Positions 1 to 7,487 of a stretch of 13,847 bases of DNA are shown here, in pieces; the first letter of the stretch is position 1; every line of letters begins with the position of its first letter. This stretch comes from CAZKBP01 sp964551015 (GTDB taxonomy: Bacteria; Bacteroidota; Bacteroidia; Cytophagales; Microscillaceae), in contig CAZKBP010000069.1 of the NCBI GenBank assembly GCA_964551015.1, positions 1 to 13,847 of the forward strand, in the 5' to 3' direction. The notes beneath the pieces were generated by a model, which was given only the letters and a program-made list of their open reading frames with translations, was not told the DNA's origin and did not search any database. A program made the translations under genes and the position numbers.

Positions 1-70
1 GCACAAAGGTAAAATTTAAATGATGCCAGTGGTCTAAATTTGTCGAGGTATTATAAACATCACGCCTCGC

Positions 71-577
71 TCAAGGTTTTGCTCCCTCTTCACAGGTTTC
101 TGACCAAGGTGATGCTTCCAAATACAATAAATAGCAACTATCTGCTTGCTCATCACCTCTGAGCACCAACCTGATACATTGATTTGATTCCCAAGACAAA
201 GTATAGTTATGCTTACCTAAGTTTGCTCCATCATTGTAAAGAGAAGTGACCAAAAAGGGCTGGCTATTTTTTTCTTTCTCTCGATAGTACACCCGAATTT
301 GATGGGGGCCATAAGCCCAAGAAGCCTGTTCATAAACTTGGAGGTTTCTCTCGCCGTGTGGTACCTGAAACCAAAGCCTTGGTTTTGAATCAATACAGGC
401 TGTCTGCATCCATAAAAACAAGAAATAGACGCTGGCCACATTCGTACAAGGATAGCGTTTGGCAAGGTAAAAATACCATTTCAAGAGTGCCTCATTTGCC
501 TTTTTTCTTACACATCGGAGGGAAATTATAGATAGATTTGGTACTTTTTTTGTCCTCATAATTTTATTACCGAGCAT
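71..577 (-). CDS. Hypothetical small protein, possibly a lipoprotein with uncertain start
   Basis: I do not recognise this 168-residue protein. The C-terminal hundred residues look like a genuine soluble domain, rich in beta-prone and aromatic residues (for example VPHGERNLQVYEQ and NYTLSWESNQCIRLVL). Residues about 47-60 are hydrophobic and end in MQTAC (C61), which resembles a lipobox. That would be normal if the start lay near residue 40, but there is no ATG there; the only in-frame ATGs are at 577 and 559, leaving an odd basic extension of about 40 residues before the hydrophobic stretch. Either the start is non-canonical, an upstream frameshift has occurred, or the segment is an ordinary hydrophobic strand. 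It is transcribed divergently from the phosphatase gene, with 59 nt between the starts. Function unknown; that it is a gene is moderately likely. Confidence 0.5.
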   Translation of the reverse strand: MLGNKIMRTKKVPNLSIISLRCVRKKANEALLKWYFYLAKRYPCTNVASVYFLFLWMQTACIDSKPRLWFQVPHGERNLQVYEQASWAYGPHQIRVYYREKEKNSQPFLVTSLYNDGANLGKHNYTLSWESNQCIRLVLRGDEQADSCYLLYLEASPWSETCEEGAKP

Positions 578-636
578 TTACACCAACATCGTATTAATCT
601 TAAGAAATCGCTAAGAGTCAAAGTCCATCAACGCAT

Positions 637-1971
637 ATGGAAACGGAACAAAGAATCAAAAAAGAAATCGCAAGTATCCGAGATACCAACCGCGCCCTAA
701 GCAATCAACTAGAGGTGCTCACTCAGAATATTCAAGCCGTCAAAGATCGTATTCATCAGATTGCCCCTCACCGAGAAGGAAAGGCTGCTGATATTATCCA
801 CCCGACCGATACTTGGGATGAGATCAAGCAATTGATCGACCAGACAGAGATGAAAAGCCTCACCCTCACCGAAGATACGCAAGCTTGGCTCAATGTCTTA
901 CTGGCCAGACAAGTCAATCTTCGTCAAGCTCACCAAGAATCTGAAAAGGATTATCATCGCTCACTTATTGAAGCTGATGAGGAGTATTTGGGTGCCGTGA
1001 TCGACGAACTTGATCTAGAAGAGCATACGGAAGAGGAGGATATATTGATGCAAAAACAATTCTTTGATAAGGAAATCAGAACGGCTGAAAGTCGCCTAGA
1101 GGCCAGAGAATCTTATATCAAGGAATTGATGGAAGAAATCGAGGAAAATAAAAACGAATTTGCCCGTCAAGAAGAATATCTCGAAGAAGCATTCACCAAT
1201 ATTGACTATGCTTACTCAAGTATTAAGAGCAGCGTCAATTATGCCAAAAGATTTCAAGAGGCCATGCTCCCACGCGTGGAACAGATGCGGGAAGTATTTC
1301 AGGATTGTTTTGCCCTCCTGAAACCTAAGGACATCGTGTCGGGTGATTTTTATTGGTTCCGAGAAATAGATGATAATAAATTTGTAGTAGCCGCCCTAGA
1401 TTGTACGGGGCACGGGATACCCGGGGCTTTCATGTCATTGTTGGGGCACGACCTGCTGGATGATATTGTGCTCCACAAGCAGATTACCGAGCCAGATTTG
1501 ATCCTGAAAGAACTTCATATGAGAATCAGAAGTTTTCTTAATCAAAGAGAAACCAACAACCGAGATGGCATGGACGTGGCACTCTGCGTAGTAGATACGC
1601 AATTGCGTATTCTCGAGTATGCTGGTGCTCACAATCCATTGGTTATGATTAATAATGGAAAATTCCAAGTGATCAAAGGAAATCCATTTGCCGTGGGAGG
1701 TTACGAAAAAGAAGGAGAACGCAATTTTACCAAGTATACTTTTCCAATTGAAGACTCTACTATTTTTTATATTTACTCTGATGGCTATCAAGATCAAATT
1801 GGAGGGCCTCACGGCAGAAGATTTATGGCCTCGCGCTTACAGAAAATTCTCTACCAAATCCACTACAAACCTCTGGATAAGCAAGAGAAAATACTCAATC
1901 GAATCATTGATTACTGGATGAAAGCCAAACCTCAAATGGACGATATGATGATTCTCGGAATTAAAATTTAA
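637..1971 (+). CDS. Coiled-coil SpoIIE-type PP2C serine/threonine phosphatase
   Basis: The 444-residue protein is predicted to be cytoplasmic, since no signal or membrane segment is seen. Residues 1-205 are charged and helical (long E/K/Q-rich stretches at about 1-45 and 100-190), consistent with coiled coils for signal input or oligomerisation. Residues 205-444 form a SpoIIE/RsbU-like PP2C domain: KPKDIVSGDFYW (229-240), DCTGHGIPGAFMS (255-267), GMDVALC (311-317), YAGAHNP (328-334), YSDGYQDQ (380-387) and a final DDMMILGIK. The metal-binding aspartates of the family (D237, D255, D382, D435/D436) appear present, so it should be active. Family members dephosphorylate serine or threonine on partner proteins, classically anti-anti-sigma factors; no such partner lies in this window. 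It is monocistronic, ending 27 nt before a strong terminator. Family assignment is secure; substrate unknown. Confidence 0.93.
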   Translation: METEQRIKKEIASIRDTNRALSNQLEVLTQNIQAVKDRIHQIAPHREGKAADIIHPTDTWDEIKQLIDQTEMKSLTLTEDTQAWLNVLLARQVNLRQAHQESEKDYHRSLIEADEEYLGAVIDELDLEEHTEEEDILMQKQFFDKEIRTAESRLEARESYIKELMEEIEENKNEFARQEEYLEEAFTNIDYAYSSIKSSVNYAKRFQEAMLPRVEQMREVFQDCFALLKPKDIVSGDFYWFREIDDNKFVVAALDCTGHGIPGAFMSLLGHDLLDDIVLHKQITEPDLILKELHMRIRSFLNQRETNNRDGMDVALCVVDTQLRILEYAGAHNPLVMINNGKFQVIKGNPFAVGGYEKEGERNFTKYTFPIEDSTIFYIYSDGYQDQIGGPHGRRFMASRLQKILYQIHYKPLDKQEKILNRIIDYWMKAKPQMDDMMILGIKI

Positions 1972-1998
1972 CCCTCCCCATTTAATTACGCCTAAGCG

Positions 1999-2040
1999 AA
2001 GCCCAAGTCTCGAGAAAATAGGAGGCTTGGGCTTTATTTT
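1999..2040 (+). terminator. Intrinsic terminator of the phosphatase gene
   Basis: A 13-bp stem with one G-U pair joins 1999-2011 to 2022-2034 (AAGCCCAAG against CTTGGGCTT plus four inner pairs) around a 10-nt A-rich loop. It is followed by TATTTT, and the stop codon is 27 nt upstream. Confidence 0.88.
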
Positions 2041-2076
2041 ATCTCCATACGAGTAAAGACCAGCACAACACATCAC

Positions 2077-2106
2077 TTGTATAGCAAACAATTATATATT
2101 ACTTTT
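2077..2106 (+). promoter_or_regulatory. Candidate Bacteroidota-type promoter for hemC
   Basis: TTG at 2077-2079, a 19-nt spacer, then TTACTTTT at 2099-2106. Spacing fits the Bacteroidota consensus (TTG, about 19-21 nt, TAnnTTTG), but the downstream box has two mismatches. Transcription would begin near 2113, about 90 nt before the hemC start, placing the hairpin at 2146-2179 in the leader. Confidence 0.3.
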
Positions 2107-2145
2107 AATATCGACTCCAAACAAAATAGGGGTGATTCGCTTCAT

Positions 2146-2179
2146 CTTCCTTCTGAGCAAGAAGATAAGGAAGCTTTTT
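2146..2179 (+). promoter_or_regulatory. hemC: Terminator-like hairpin in the hemC leader
   Basis: CTTCCTT (2146-2152) pairs with AAGGAAG (2167-2173). Inside the loop, CTTCT can alternatively pair with AGAAG, so two mutually related folds are possible. A run of five T (2175-2179) follows directly. The arrangement looks like an intrinsic terminator only 25 nt before the hemC start codon. It could be a leftover terminator for readthrough from upstream, or an attenuator that limits hemC transcription. Which applies is not decidable from the sequence alone. Confidence 0.45.
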
Positions 2180-2204
2180 CTGTTCATTTTACTTAATACT
2201 GAAT

Positions 2205-3134
2205 ATGAGAATCAGAATCGGAACCAGGGGCAGTAAGCTAGCCCTGTGGCAAGCGCAATACATAGCCGACTTACTAGAACAAGGAGGAATGCAACCTGAT
2301 TTGGTGGTCATCGAGACCAAGGGAGATCAAATCCAAGATCAGGCCTTATCCAAAATTGGAAGCAAGGGGCTTTTTACCGCCGAATTGGAAGCAAAACTAC
2401 GATCTGGGGATATTGACATCGCCGTGCACAGTGCCAAGGACCTGCCCGCTACGCTGACCGAAGGCTTGGAAATCATCGCTTTTACGCGCAGAGAGATCGC
2501 TCAGGACGTGGTCGTGAGTTTTAATCGCTCTGCTCGTTTAGAGAATTTTGATAGTTCCTTTTTGGTAGGCACTTCCTCCACGAGAAGAGTAGCGCTGCTC
2601 AGGCATTTCTACCCCAACGTACGTATTGCAGATATTAGAGGGAACTTACAAACACGCATGCGCAAAATGGAAGACGGAAAATATGATGCGCTCATTCTGG
2701 CCTACGCAGGAGTGTACCGCATGAACTTTCATGATCACATCGTGGCTACACTGGATATTCGAGAATTTACCCCCGCCGTTGGTCAAGGATGCATTGCCGT
2801 AGAAGCCAGCCAGCAACTAGATAAGAAAAAGCGCATGATGATCCGAGAATGGATCAACCACGAGGAATCTGAAACTTGTCTGAAAGCCGAAAGAGCATTT
2901 CTTAAAGCCCTGTCTGGAGGATGCAGTATCCCTATTTTCGGTCACGCTTGGCTCGAGCACAATAATCTCCGCCTCAACGGGGGGATCATCAGTCTGGATG
3001 GACAAATACTACTCAGAAAGTTTGGAACAACTATCCCCGAACACGCCGGAGAACTGGGGCATACCGTGGCCGAGGAATTACTAGAAAACGGAGGCGAAGA
3101 ATTACTGAAAAAAATCAAGGACGAAATCACCTAA
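2205..3134 (+). CDS. hemC: Porphobilinogen deaminase (hydroxymethylbilane synthase)
   Basis: HemC joins four porphobilinogen molecules head to tail into hydroxymethylbilane in the cytosol, the step before uroporphyrinogen III in haem and corrin synthesis. The 309-residue length is normal for the family. Visible hallmarks are the start IRIGTRGSKLALWQ, ETKGDQIQD (37-45), the catalytic-aspartate region HSAKDLP (D79), GTSSTRRVALLR with substrate-binding arginines (R127, R128), IRGNLQTR (144-151), PAVGQGCIAVE (190-200) and SGGCSIP, where C240 should carry the covalent dipyrromethane cofactor. No key residue is missing. No other haem gene adjoins it, so it is transcribed alone here, from an AT-rich leader containing a terminator-like hairpin. 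Its end lies 16 nt from the end of a convergent gene. Confidence 0.97.
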   Translation: MRIRIGTRGSKLALWQAQYIADLLEQGGMQPDLVVIETKGDQIQDQALSKIGSKGLFTAELEAKLRSGDIDIAVHSAKDLPATLTEGLEIIAFTRREIAQDVVVSFNRSARLENFDSSFLVGTSSTRRVALLRHFYPNVRIADIRGNLQTRMRKMEDGKYDALILAYAGVYRMNFHDHIVATLDIREFTPAVGQGCIAVEASQQLDKKKRMMIREWINHEESETCLKAERAFLKALSGGCSIPIFGHAWLEHNNLRLNGGIISLDGQILLRKFGTTIPEHAGELGHTVAEELLENGGEELLKKIKDEIT

Positions 3135-3150
3135 TCTCGTGGTTTGAGCC

Positions 3151-3690
3151 TTAAGCTCTGGGCTGCATGTTTTTGACAGATTTATTCCGCAACGGAATGG
3201 GATGGTAGCCGACCTCCCCCGTTAATCCTAAGAAAAACTCATTGAGCGATTCTTGGTATAAAATCGGCTCTTGATTACTCCCTCTTAGCCAAAACACAGG
3301 AGGATTATCGTGGTAGGCCTGTGTCTCGAAATAATAATATTCCACAAAATCATAAGTAGCAAAGCAAAAAAGAGATTCTGGCAAACGCGCGTTTTCTGCT
3401 TGTATTTGTTTGATGGCTTTCTGAATTTTTTCCAAGTATTCGTACTGAAAGTAAAAATCACCCATAAACCATCCCCCGTCCGAATGCCCTAAGGCCTTTA
3501 AAAATTCCTTATAGACAAAAGGCAGATCTTTACAGGGAAGGTATTTCCTGAGCACTTGCAGTTCTTTTTCGTTACATCCCATGAAATCATCTACTAAAAT
3601 AGGATTGGGAAAGGTGCCGTCCTGTTGTATTTGCATGAGTGCATTCACAAGACGAAGGCCGTAGTCTAAGGGAATTTCTGGAAAATACAT
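3151..3690 (-). CDS. SMI1/KNR4 (SUKH)-like family protein
   Basis: The 179-residue protein is soluble. I place the start at the ATG at 3690 (MYFPEIPLDYG); an in-frame TTG at 3744 would add 18 residues of less convincing sequence. A central segment resembles the SUKH/SMI1-KNR4 fold: an acidic helix FMGCNEKELQVLRKYLP (36-52), then VYKEFLKALGHSDGG (59-73), an aromatic strand region FYFQYEYLEKIQKA (79-92), and later FATYDFVEYYYFE and PPVFWLRGS (131-138). Many SUKH proteins in bacteria are immunity proteins against polymorphic toxins, while others are orphan or housekeeping copies. No toxin gene is adjacent here; the neighbours are hemC (convergent) and a small unknown gene. Family assignment is by motif impression only, and the function is open. 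Confidence 0.65.
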   Translation of the reverse strand: MYFPEIPLDYGLRLVNALMQIQQDGTFPNPILVDDFMGCNEKELQVLRKYLPCKDLPFVYKEFLKALGHSDGGWFMGDFYFQYEYLEKIQKAIKQIQAENARLPESLFCFATYDFVEYYYFETQAYHDNPPVFWLRGSNQEPILYQESLNEFFLGLTGEVGYHPIPLRNKSVKNMQPRA

Positions 3691-3991
3691 AAGGGATTTC
3701 ACATTATTTCTATGAAGTTGTCCAGCGTCTTGATTTGGTAGCAAAAAAGTCCCATTTCGGCTGCTGAGGAGGCCACAACTGAAAGCATAGCTCGGGCAAT
3801 GCCTTCAAAAATTGGTAAAATCAGGTTCCAAAAGAGAGTTTTTATAGACCAAAGGTAACCTTTAGAAAACTTCTATGTATGTACATACGATTTTCGTGAA
3901 GATAAGCCGAGAAAAAATGAGAATTCCTTAAAATTTCTGTGGATACCCCTAGCTTGCAAAACGTTTTAGTGTATAAATGACTCGTGAGCAT
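3691..3991. other. Gene-poor intergenic stretch with a short unassigned open frame
   Basis: No convincing gene is present. On the minus strand a stop-to-stop open frame at 3699-3872 encodes 57 residues of plausible composition (including IFEGIARAML and SSAAEMGLFCYQI), with its first ATG at 3788, but it overlaps the 5' side of the SUKH-like gene and resembles nothing I can name. It may be a decayed gene end or chance. No repeat or RNA gene was seen here. Confidence 0.35.
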
Positions 3992-4024
3992 AAAAAAAGG
4001 ATGGCTTTTTTGAAAACCATCCTT
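3992..4024 (-). terminator. Intrinsic terminator of the small gene at 4048-4254
   Basis: Read on the minus strand, AAGGATGG (4024-4017) pairs with CCATCCTT (4004-3997), an 8-bp perfect stem with a 12-nt loop. A run of seven T (3998-3992) follows. It begins 23 nt past the stop codon of the small minus-strand gene, which supports that gene being real. Confidence 0.8.
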
Positions 4025-4047
4025 CATTGTTTCAGGGCTTTATCAGT

Positions 4048-4254
4048 CTAATCTATTCCGTAGCGTTGGTTCAAATGTACTCCCAAATGGATATGATAGC
4101 CACCTGAGCGGTGGGTAACGGGATGACCAGACTCTTCTTCATCCCCGGGTAGATTCTTGGGTAAAAGTACGTGAGAACCTCGATCTGAATTTTTCACTTT
4201 ATTATTTTCGCTAACTTGATCATGAAAAATCTCATCATATAAATCAGTCATCAT
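4048..4254 (-). CDS. Small hypothetical protein, 68 residues
   Basis: I do not recognise this protein. It starts at ATG 4254 (MMTDLYDEIFHD); a GTG at 4290 would add 12 residues, but it lies almost on the predicted transcription start. The N-terminal third is acidic and helical. The C-terminal part is rich in glycine, proline and histidine (LPKNLPGDEEE, then HRSGGYHIHLGVHLNQRYG) with five histidines, which could suggest metal binding or a disordered tail. There is no signal peptide or membrane segment. A well-formed terminator just after the stop and a TAnnTTTG promoter box about 45 nt before the ATG frame it as an independent transcription unit. That structural support is the main reason for calling it a gene. 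Confidence 0.6.
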   Translation of the reverse strand: MMTDLYDEIFHDQVSENNKVKNSDRGSHVLLPKNLPGDEEESGHPVTHRSGGYHIHLGVHLNQRYGID

Positions 4255-4298
4255 TTCAGAGATTAAATAGTTTGTATGTATCGGAAACACCTGTTATT

Positions 4299-4306
4299 CA
4301 AATGTA
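4299..4306 (-). promoter_or_regulatory. -7 box candidate for the small gene at 4048-4254
   Basis: On the minus strand TACATTTG matches the Bacteroidota -7 consensus TAnnTTTG exactly. The -33 TTG is not clear at the usual spacing. Transcription would start near 4292, giving a leader of about 38 nt to ATG 4254. A second exact match (TAACTTTG) lies further upstream at 4406-4413. Confidence 0.4.
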
Positions 4307-4471
4307 CGGCTTTTTAGAAAAAAGAAATACCGAATTTTTCCGAGTGGCACTTTCTGTTTGTGAACCCAGTCTTTTTCTGTGTGGGGTTCCTTCTGAGCTA
4401 TACTACAAAGTTACTCACCAAGCGATAAACAAAAACTAAGGAGTTCCCTTCAATCGCGTGCGGTACGGCCT

Positions 4472-5698
4472 TCATTTTCCCATAGCCAATCCCGCCAGGT
4501 AGGCCGTGGTCCAAGCCGCTTGAAAATTGAAGCCACCCGTAACTCCATCTATATCCAGCACTTCTCCAGCCAAGTAAAGCCCGGGAAACTGACGGCTCTG
4601 CATCGTCTGAAAGTCTACTTCTTGCAAACTAACCCCACCCGAAGTTACAAATTCTTCTTTGAAGGTAGTTTTGCCCGTTACCGTATAAACATCTTGGCAC
4701 AAGACCGCCGCAATGCGGTTAATGTCAGTTTTAGACAACTCAGGTGCGATTTTATCAGCATTCACTTGTGCTTTTTCTAATAAAAAATGCCAGAGCCGTT
4801 TAGGCAGGCCAAAGTGTTGATTTTTGATTTTGGTTTTGGCCTCGGCCTTGTAACGAAAGAGCGTTTCACGAGTCTGCTCTTCGTGCTGTTCTCCCCGCCA
4901 ATTGATCATCACCTCAAATTGATAATTCATCGCGTGCAATTGACGAGCCCCCCAAGCGGAGGTTTTTAGCACGGCTGGCCCACTCATACCCCAATGCGTG
5001 ATCAGCAATGGCCCCTGTTGGCGCAGTTTGGTTCCAAGAATTTTTATGGCTACTGCTTCGTGAGAAAGCCCCATCAAAGATTGAATATTTTCTTGGGGCA
5101 TATTAAAAGTAAAAAGGGAAGGAACCGGAGGCGCTACCGAAACACCCAGTTCTTCTAGCCACTGCCAGCCCCTCATCTGAGGAGATCCACCCGTAGCAAT
5201 CAGTACTCGGTCGGCTTCTAAATCATTTTGCCCTTTGACCTTTAAAGAAAAACCTCCTTGAGCACGCGGAACGATTTTTTCTACCGGACTTTTCAGTTGA
5301 ATCTCGATGCCTAAGCGACGACTTTCCGCTAAAAAACAATCAATCACGGTTTGTGAATCATCGCTCACGGGGAAAATCCGTCCGTCGGCTTCTACCTTTG
5401 TCTCGACTCCTCGCTCGGCTAGCCATTGCACCATATCTTGGGGCATAAAATGCGAGAAAGCTTTTTTTAGAAATTTAGCCCCACGTGGATAATACTTGGC
5501 AAGCGCACTGACTTCATAGCAAGCGTGGGTTACGTTGCAGCGTCCTCCCCCCGAAATTTTCACTTTGGAAAGTAGTTTGCTGGTTTTTTCTAAAATACGA
5601 ATCTCGTGTTGTGGGTAATGCTGTGCACAAGTCAAGGCGGCAAAGAAGCCGGCTGCGCCTCCACCTACGATCACGATTTTTTGGGAATCTTGTGGCAT
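4472..5698 (-). CDS. HI0933/BaiN-like NAD(P)/FAD-dependent oxidoreductase
   Basis: A 408-residue cytoplasmic flavoprotein of the HI0933 (YhiN/BaiN, 'aminoacetone oxidase') family. I chose ATG 5698 because the FAD-binding strand follows at once (KIVIVGGGAAGFFAAL, 7-22). The open frame extends to 5980, but that extension is not family-like and would overlap the divergent neighbour. Further motifs: the E37 that binds the FAD ribose after strand 2, SGGGRCNVTH (49-58), ATGG (168-171), the family signature LLITHWGMSGPAVL (231-244), VTSGGVSLQEV (351-361) and the C-terminal GLYLAGEVLDIDGVTGGF (373-390). All FAD contacts look intact. The physiological substrate of most members is unknown; the BaiN bile-acid role should not be carried over. 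It is divergent from another flavin enzyme, with 217 nt between the starts. Confidence 0.9.
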   Translation of the reverse strand: MPQDSQKIVIVGGGAAGFFAALTCAQHYPQHEIRILEKTSKLLSKVKISGGGRCNVTHACYEVSALAKYYPRGAKFLKKAFSHFMPQDMVQWLAERGVETKVEADGRIFPVSDDSQTVIDCFLAESRRLGIEIQLKSPVEKIVPRAQGGFSLKVKGQNDLEADRVLIATGGSPQMRGWQWLEELGVSVAPPVPSLFTFNMPQENIQSLMGLSHEAVAIKILGTKLRQQGPLLITHWGMSGPAVLKTSAWGARQLHAMNYQFEVMINWRGEQHEEQTRETLFRYKAEAKTKIKNQHFGLPKRLWHFLLEKAQVNADKIAPELSKTDINRIAAVLCQDVYTVTGKTTFKEEFVTSGGVSLQEVDFQTMQSRQFPGLYLAGEVLDIDGVTGGFNFQAAWTTAYLAGLAMGK

Positions 5699-5718
5699 GA
5701 TGATACAAATAATGAATA

Positions 5719-5726
5719 CAAATTTA
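5719..5726 (-). promoter_or_regulatory. -7 box candidate for the HI0933-like gene
   Basis: TAAATTTG on the minus strand is an exact TAnnTTTG match, about 21 nt before ATG 5698. No TTG stands at the standard -33 distance, so this is a weak call. If used, the leader would be only about 14 nt. Confidence 0.3.
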
Positions 5727-5915
5727 AGCAAAACAAAGCAAAGGAGATTTTTTGGCCTAAGCATCCTTAATCCTGCTGACCAGAAGCGGATCAAGACTCG
5801 GGAGAGAAAGCTTGGCCTTTTCTTTGTATTTTTTGAATATATTTTAAAATAATTGTAATTTAAGCTTGACAACATACACGATTTTCTACACGAAAATTTT
5901 AAAAAAAGGAAAAAT

Positions 5916-7391
5916 ATGATGCACAGAGCAATTATTATCGGCACAGGCTTTTCGGGCTTAGCCGCTGCGATTCGGCTCAAGGAAGTAGGGATTCACGACT
6001 TCGTGATCTTAGAAAAAGCGGCTGACTTGGGAGGAACTTGGCGAGAAAATACCTACCCTGGTGCCGAATGTGATATTCCCTCGGCACTTTACAGCTATTC
6101 TTTCGAGCCTAATCCTAAATGGGAGTATAAGTGGTCGCACCAGCCACAAATCTTAGAATATATGCGACACTGTGCCCAGAAAAACGATCTTTACCCCCAT
6201 TTTCATTTTAATCGGGAAATGACTGGGGCGGAATTTCACGAAGAAGAAGGATATTGGCAGGTACAAACCAAGGAGGGCGAAACCTACCAAGGACAGTCGC
6301 TGATCGTAGCAGTCGGACAGTTGCATTATCCTCGCTTACCCAATATTCTGGGGCGAGACAAGTTCGAGGGGTCTTCTTGGCATTCTTCTCAGTGGAACCA
6401 CGAGGTAGAGATCGCGGGTAAAGAAGTCGGTGTGATTGGTAATGCCGCCAGTGCTGTGCAGTTTATCCCACAAATTGCCAAAGAAGTTAAGAATCTTCGT
6501 GTTTTTCAGCGAAGTGCCAACTGGATGCTTCCCAAGCAAGATCGCGCTTATCAGGCTTGGGAAAAAGAAATTGCGAGACGCTTTCCTTTTTTGCTCAAGA
6601 TTTATCGCTATCAGCTTTGGCTCAAAGGAGGAGCGTTGTTTTTTTTGATGGGTCAAAATCGCTTTTTAAAAAAACTAGCCGAAGAGCAATCCATCAAATT
6701 TATCAAAGAAAGCATTGAAGACCCTCTATTGCAACAAAAGCTTATTCCTGATTATCCGATTGGAGCCAAGCGAATTCTCTTTTCAGATGATTATTATCCT
6801 GCCTTGAATCAAGACCATGTGGAAGTGATTACCGATCCCATTCAAGAGATCACTCCCCAGGGCATTCTGCTCAAATCTGGGCGAGAAGTAGTATTAGATG
6901 CTTTGATTTATGGCACAGGCTTCGTGACCAATCCTTTTTTGATGAATCTGGATGTGAGAGGCTTAGAGGATAAATCTATTCACGAAGCTTGGAAAAATGG
7001 AGCCGAGGCTTATCTGGGCATCACCACCACTGATTTTCCTAATTTGTTCATGATGTATGGCCCCAATACGAATCTTGGGCATAATTCCATCATCATTATG
7101 AGCGAATGTCAGGCTAACTACATTGCTCAGTGTGTACATACGCTCAAAAAACACAATTTTAAATATATGAACCTCAAACCTGAAGTGCAACAAGCTTACA
7201 GTGAGGAAATTCAAGATCGCTTGGCACACTCCGCTTGGGTGGAGGTAAAAAACAGCTGGTATAAATCGGGCGACAAGGTAACCAACAACTGGCCGGGTCG
7301 TACGATGGAGTACTCAGCTCGTACGCGTCAGGTGCGCTATGATGCCTACGAACTAGTGCCCAAGCGGAATCTTAGTCCAGTTTATGCCTAA
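5916..7391 (+). CDS. Flavin-containing monooxygenase, Baeyer-Villiger type
   Basis: The 491-residue protein has the layout of class B flavoprotein monooxygenases, which use FAD and NADPH to insert oxygen next to a carbonyl or onto soft nucleophiles. Residues 5-14 are the FAD Rossmann motif (AIIIGTGFSG). The two type I Baeyer-Villiger signatures are visible: GGTWRENTYPGAECD (39-53, with the conserved D53) and FEGSSWHSSQW (150-160). The second, NADPH-binding Rossmann site reads VIGNAASA (173-180), with Ala in place of the second Gly. A YGTGF motif follows in the C-terminal half, and the GPNTNLGHNS stretch is also typical. Baeyer-Villiger, AlmA-type alkane and other FMO-like enzymes are hard to separate by eye, so the substrate is unknown. 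It may be co-transcribed with the next gene, since no terminator is seen between them. Confidence 0.9.
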   Translation: MMHRAIIIGTGFSGLAAAIRLKEVGIHDFVILEKAADLGGTWRENTYPGAECDIPSALYSYSFEPNPKWEYKWSHQPQILEYMRHCAQKNDLYPHFHFNREMTGAEFHEEEGYWQVQTKEGETYQGQSLIVAVGQLHYPRLPNILGRDKFEGSSWHSSQWNHEVEIAGKEVGVIGNAASAVQFIPQIAKEVKNLRVFQRSANWMLPKQDRAYQAWEKEIARRFPFLLKIYRYQLWLKGGALFFLMGQNRFLKKLAEEQSIKFIKESIEDPLLQQKLIPDYPIGAKRILFSDDYYPALNQDHVEVITDPIQEITPQGILLKSGREVVLDALIYGTGFVTNPFLMNLDVRGLEDKSIHEAWKNGAEAYLGITTTDFPNLFMMYGPNTNLGHNSIIIMSECQANYIAQCVHTLKKHNFKYMNLKPEVQQAYSEEIQDRLAHSAWVEVKNSWYKSGDKVTNNWPGRTMEYSARTRQVRYDAYELVPKRNLSPVYA

Positions 7392-7487
7392 ATTATCAGC
7401 GATCAGTCCTTGGCAGTCAGCTTGTGGTTTGCACTTAGCAACTCCCAGTAATCACTGCTGTGAATGGGAAGTCTTGTGGATGACACG

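Noticed and set aside
3842..4027. 61-residue minus-strand frame
   Set aside because: It begins inside the terminator hairpin and shows no family-like sequence; structure and position favour non-coding.
5699..5980. N-terminal extension of the HI0933-like protein to 502 residues
   Set aside because: The extension is not family-like and overlaps the divergent monooxygenase start; ATG 5698 places the FAD motif where the family has it.
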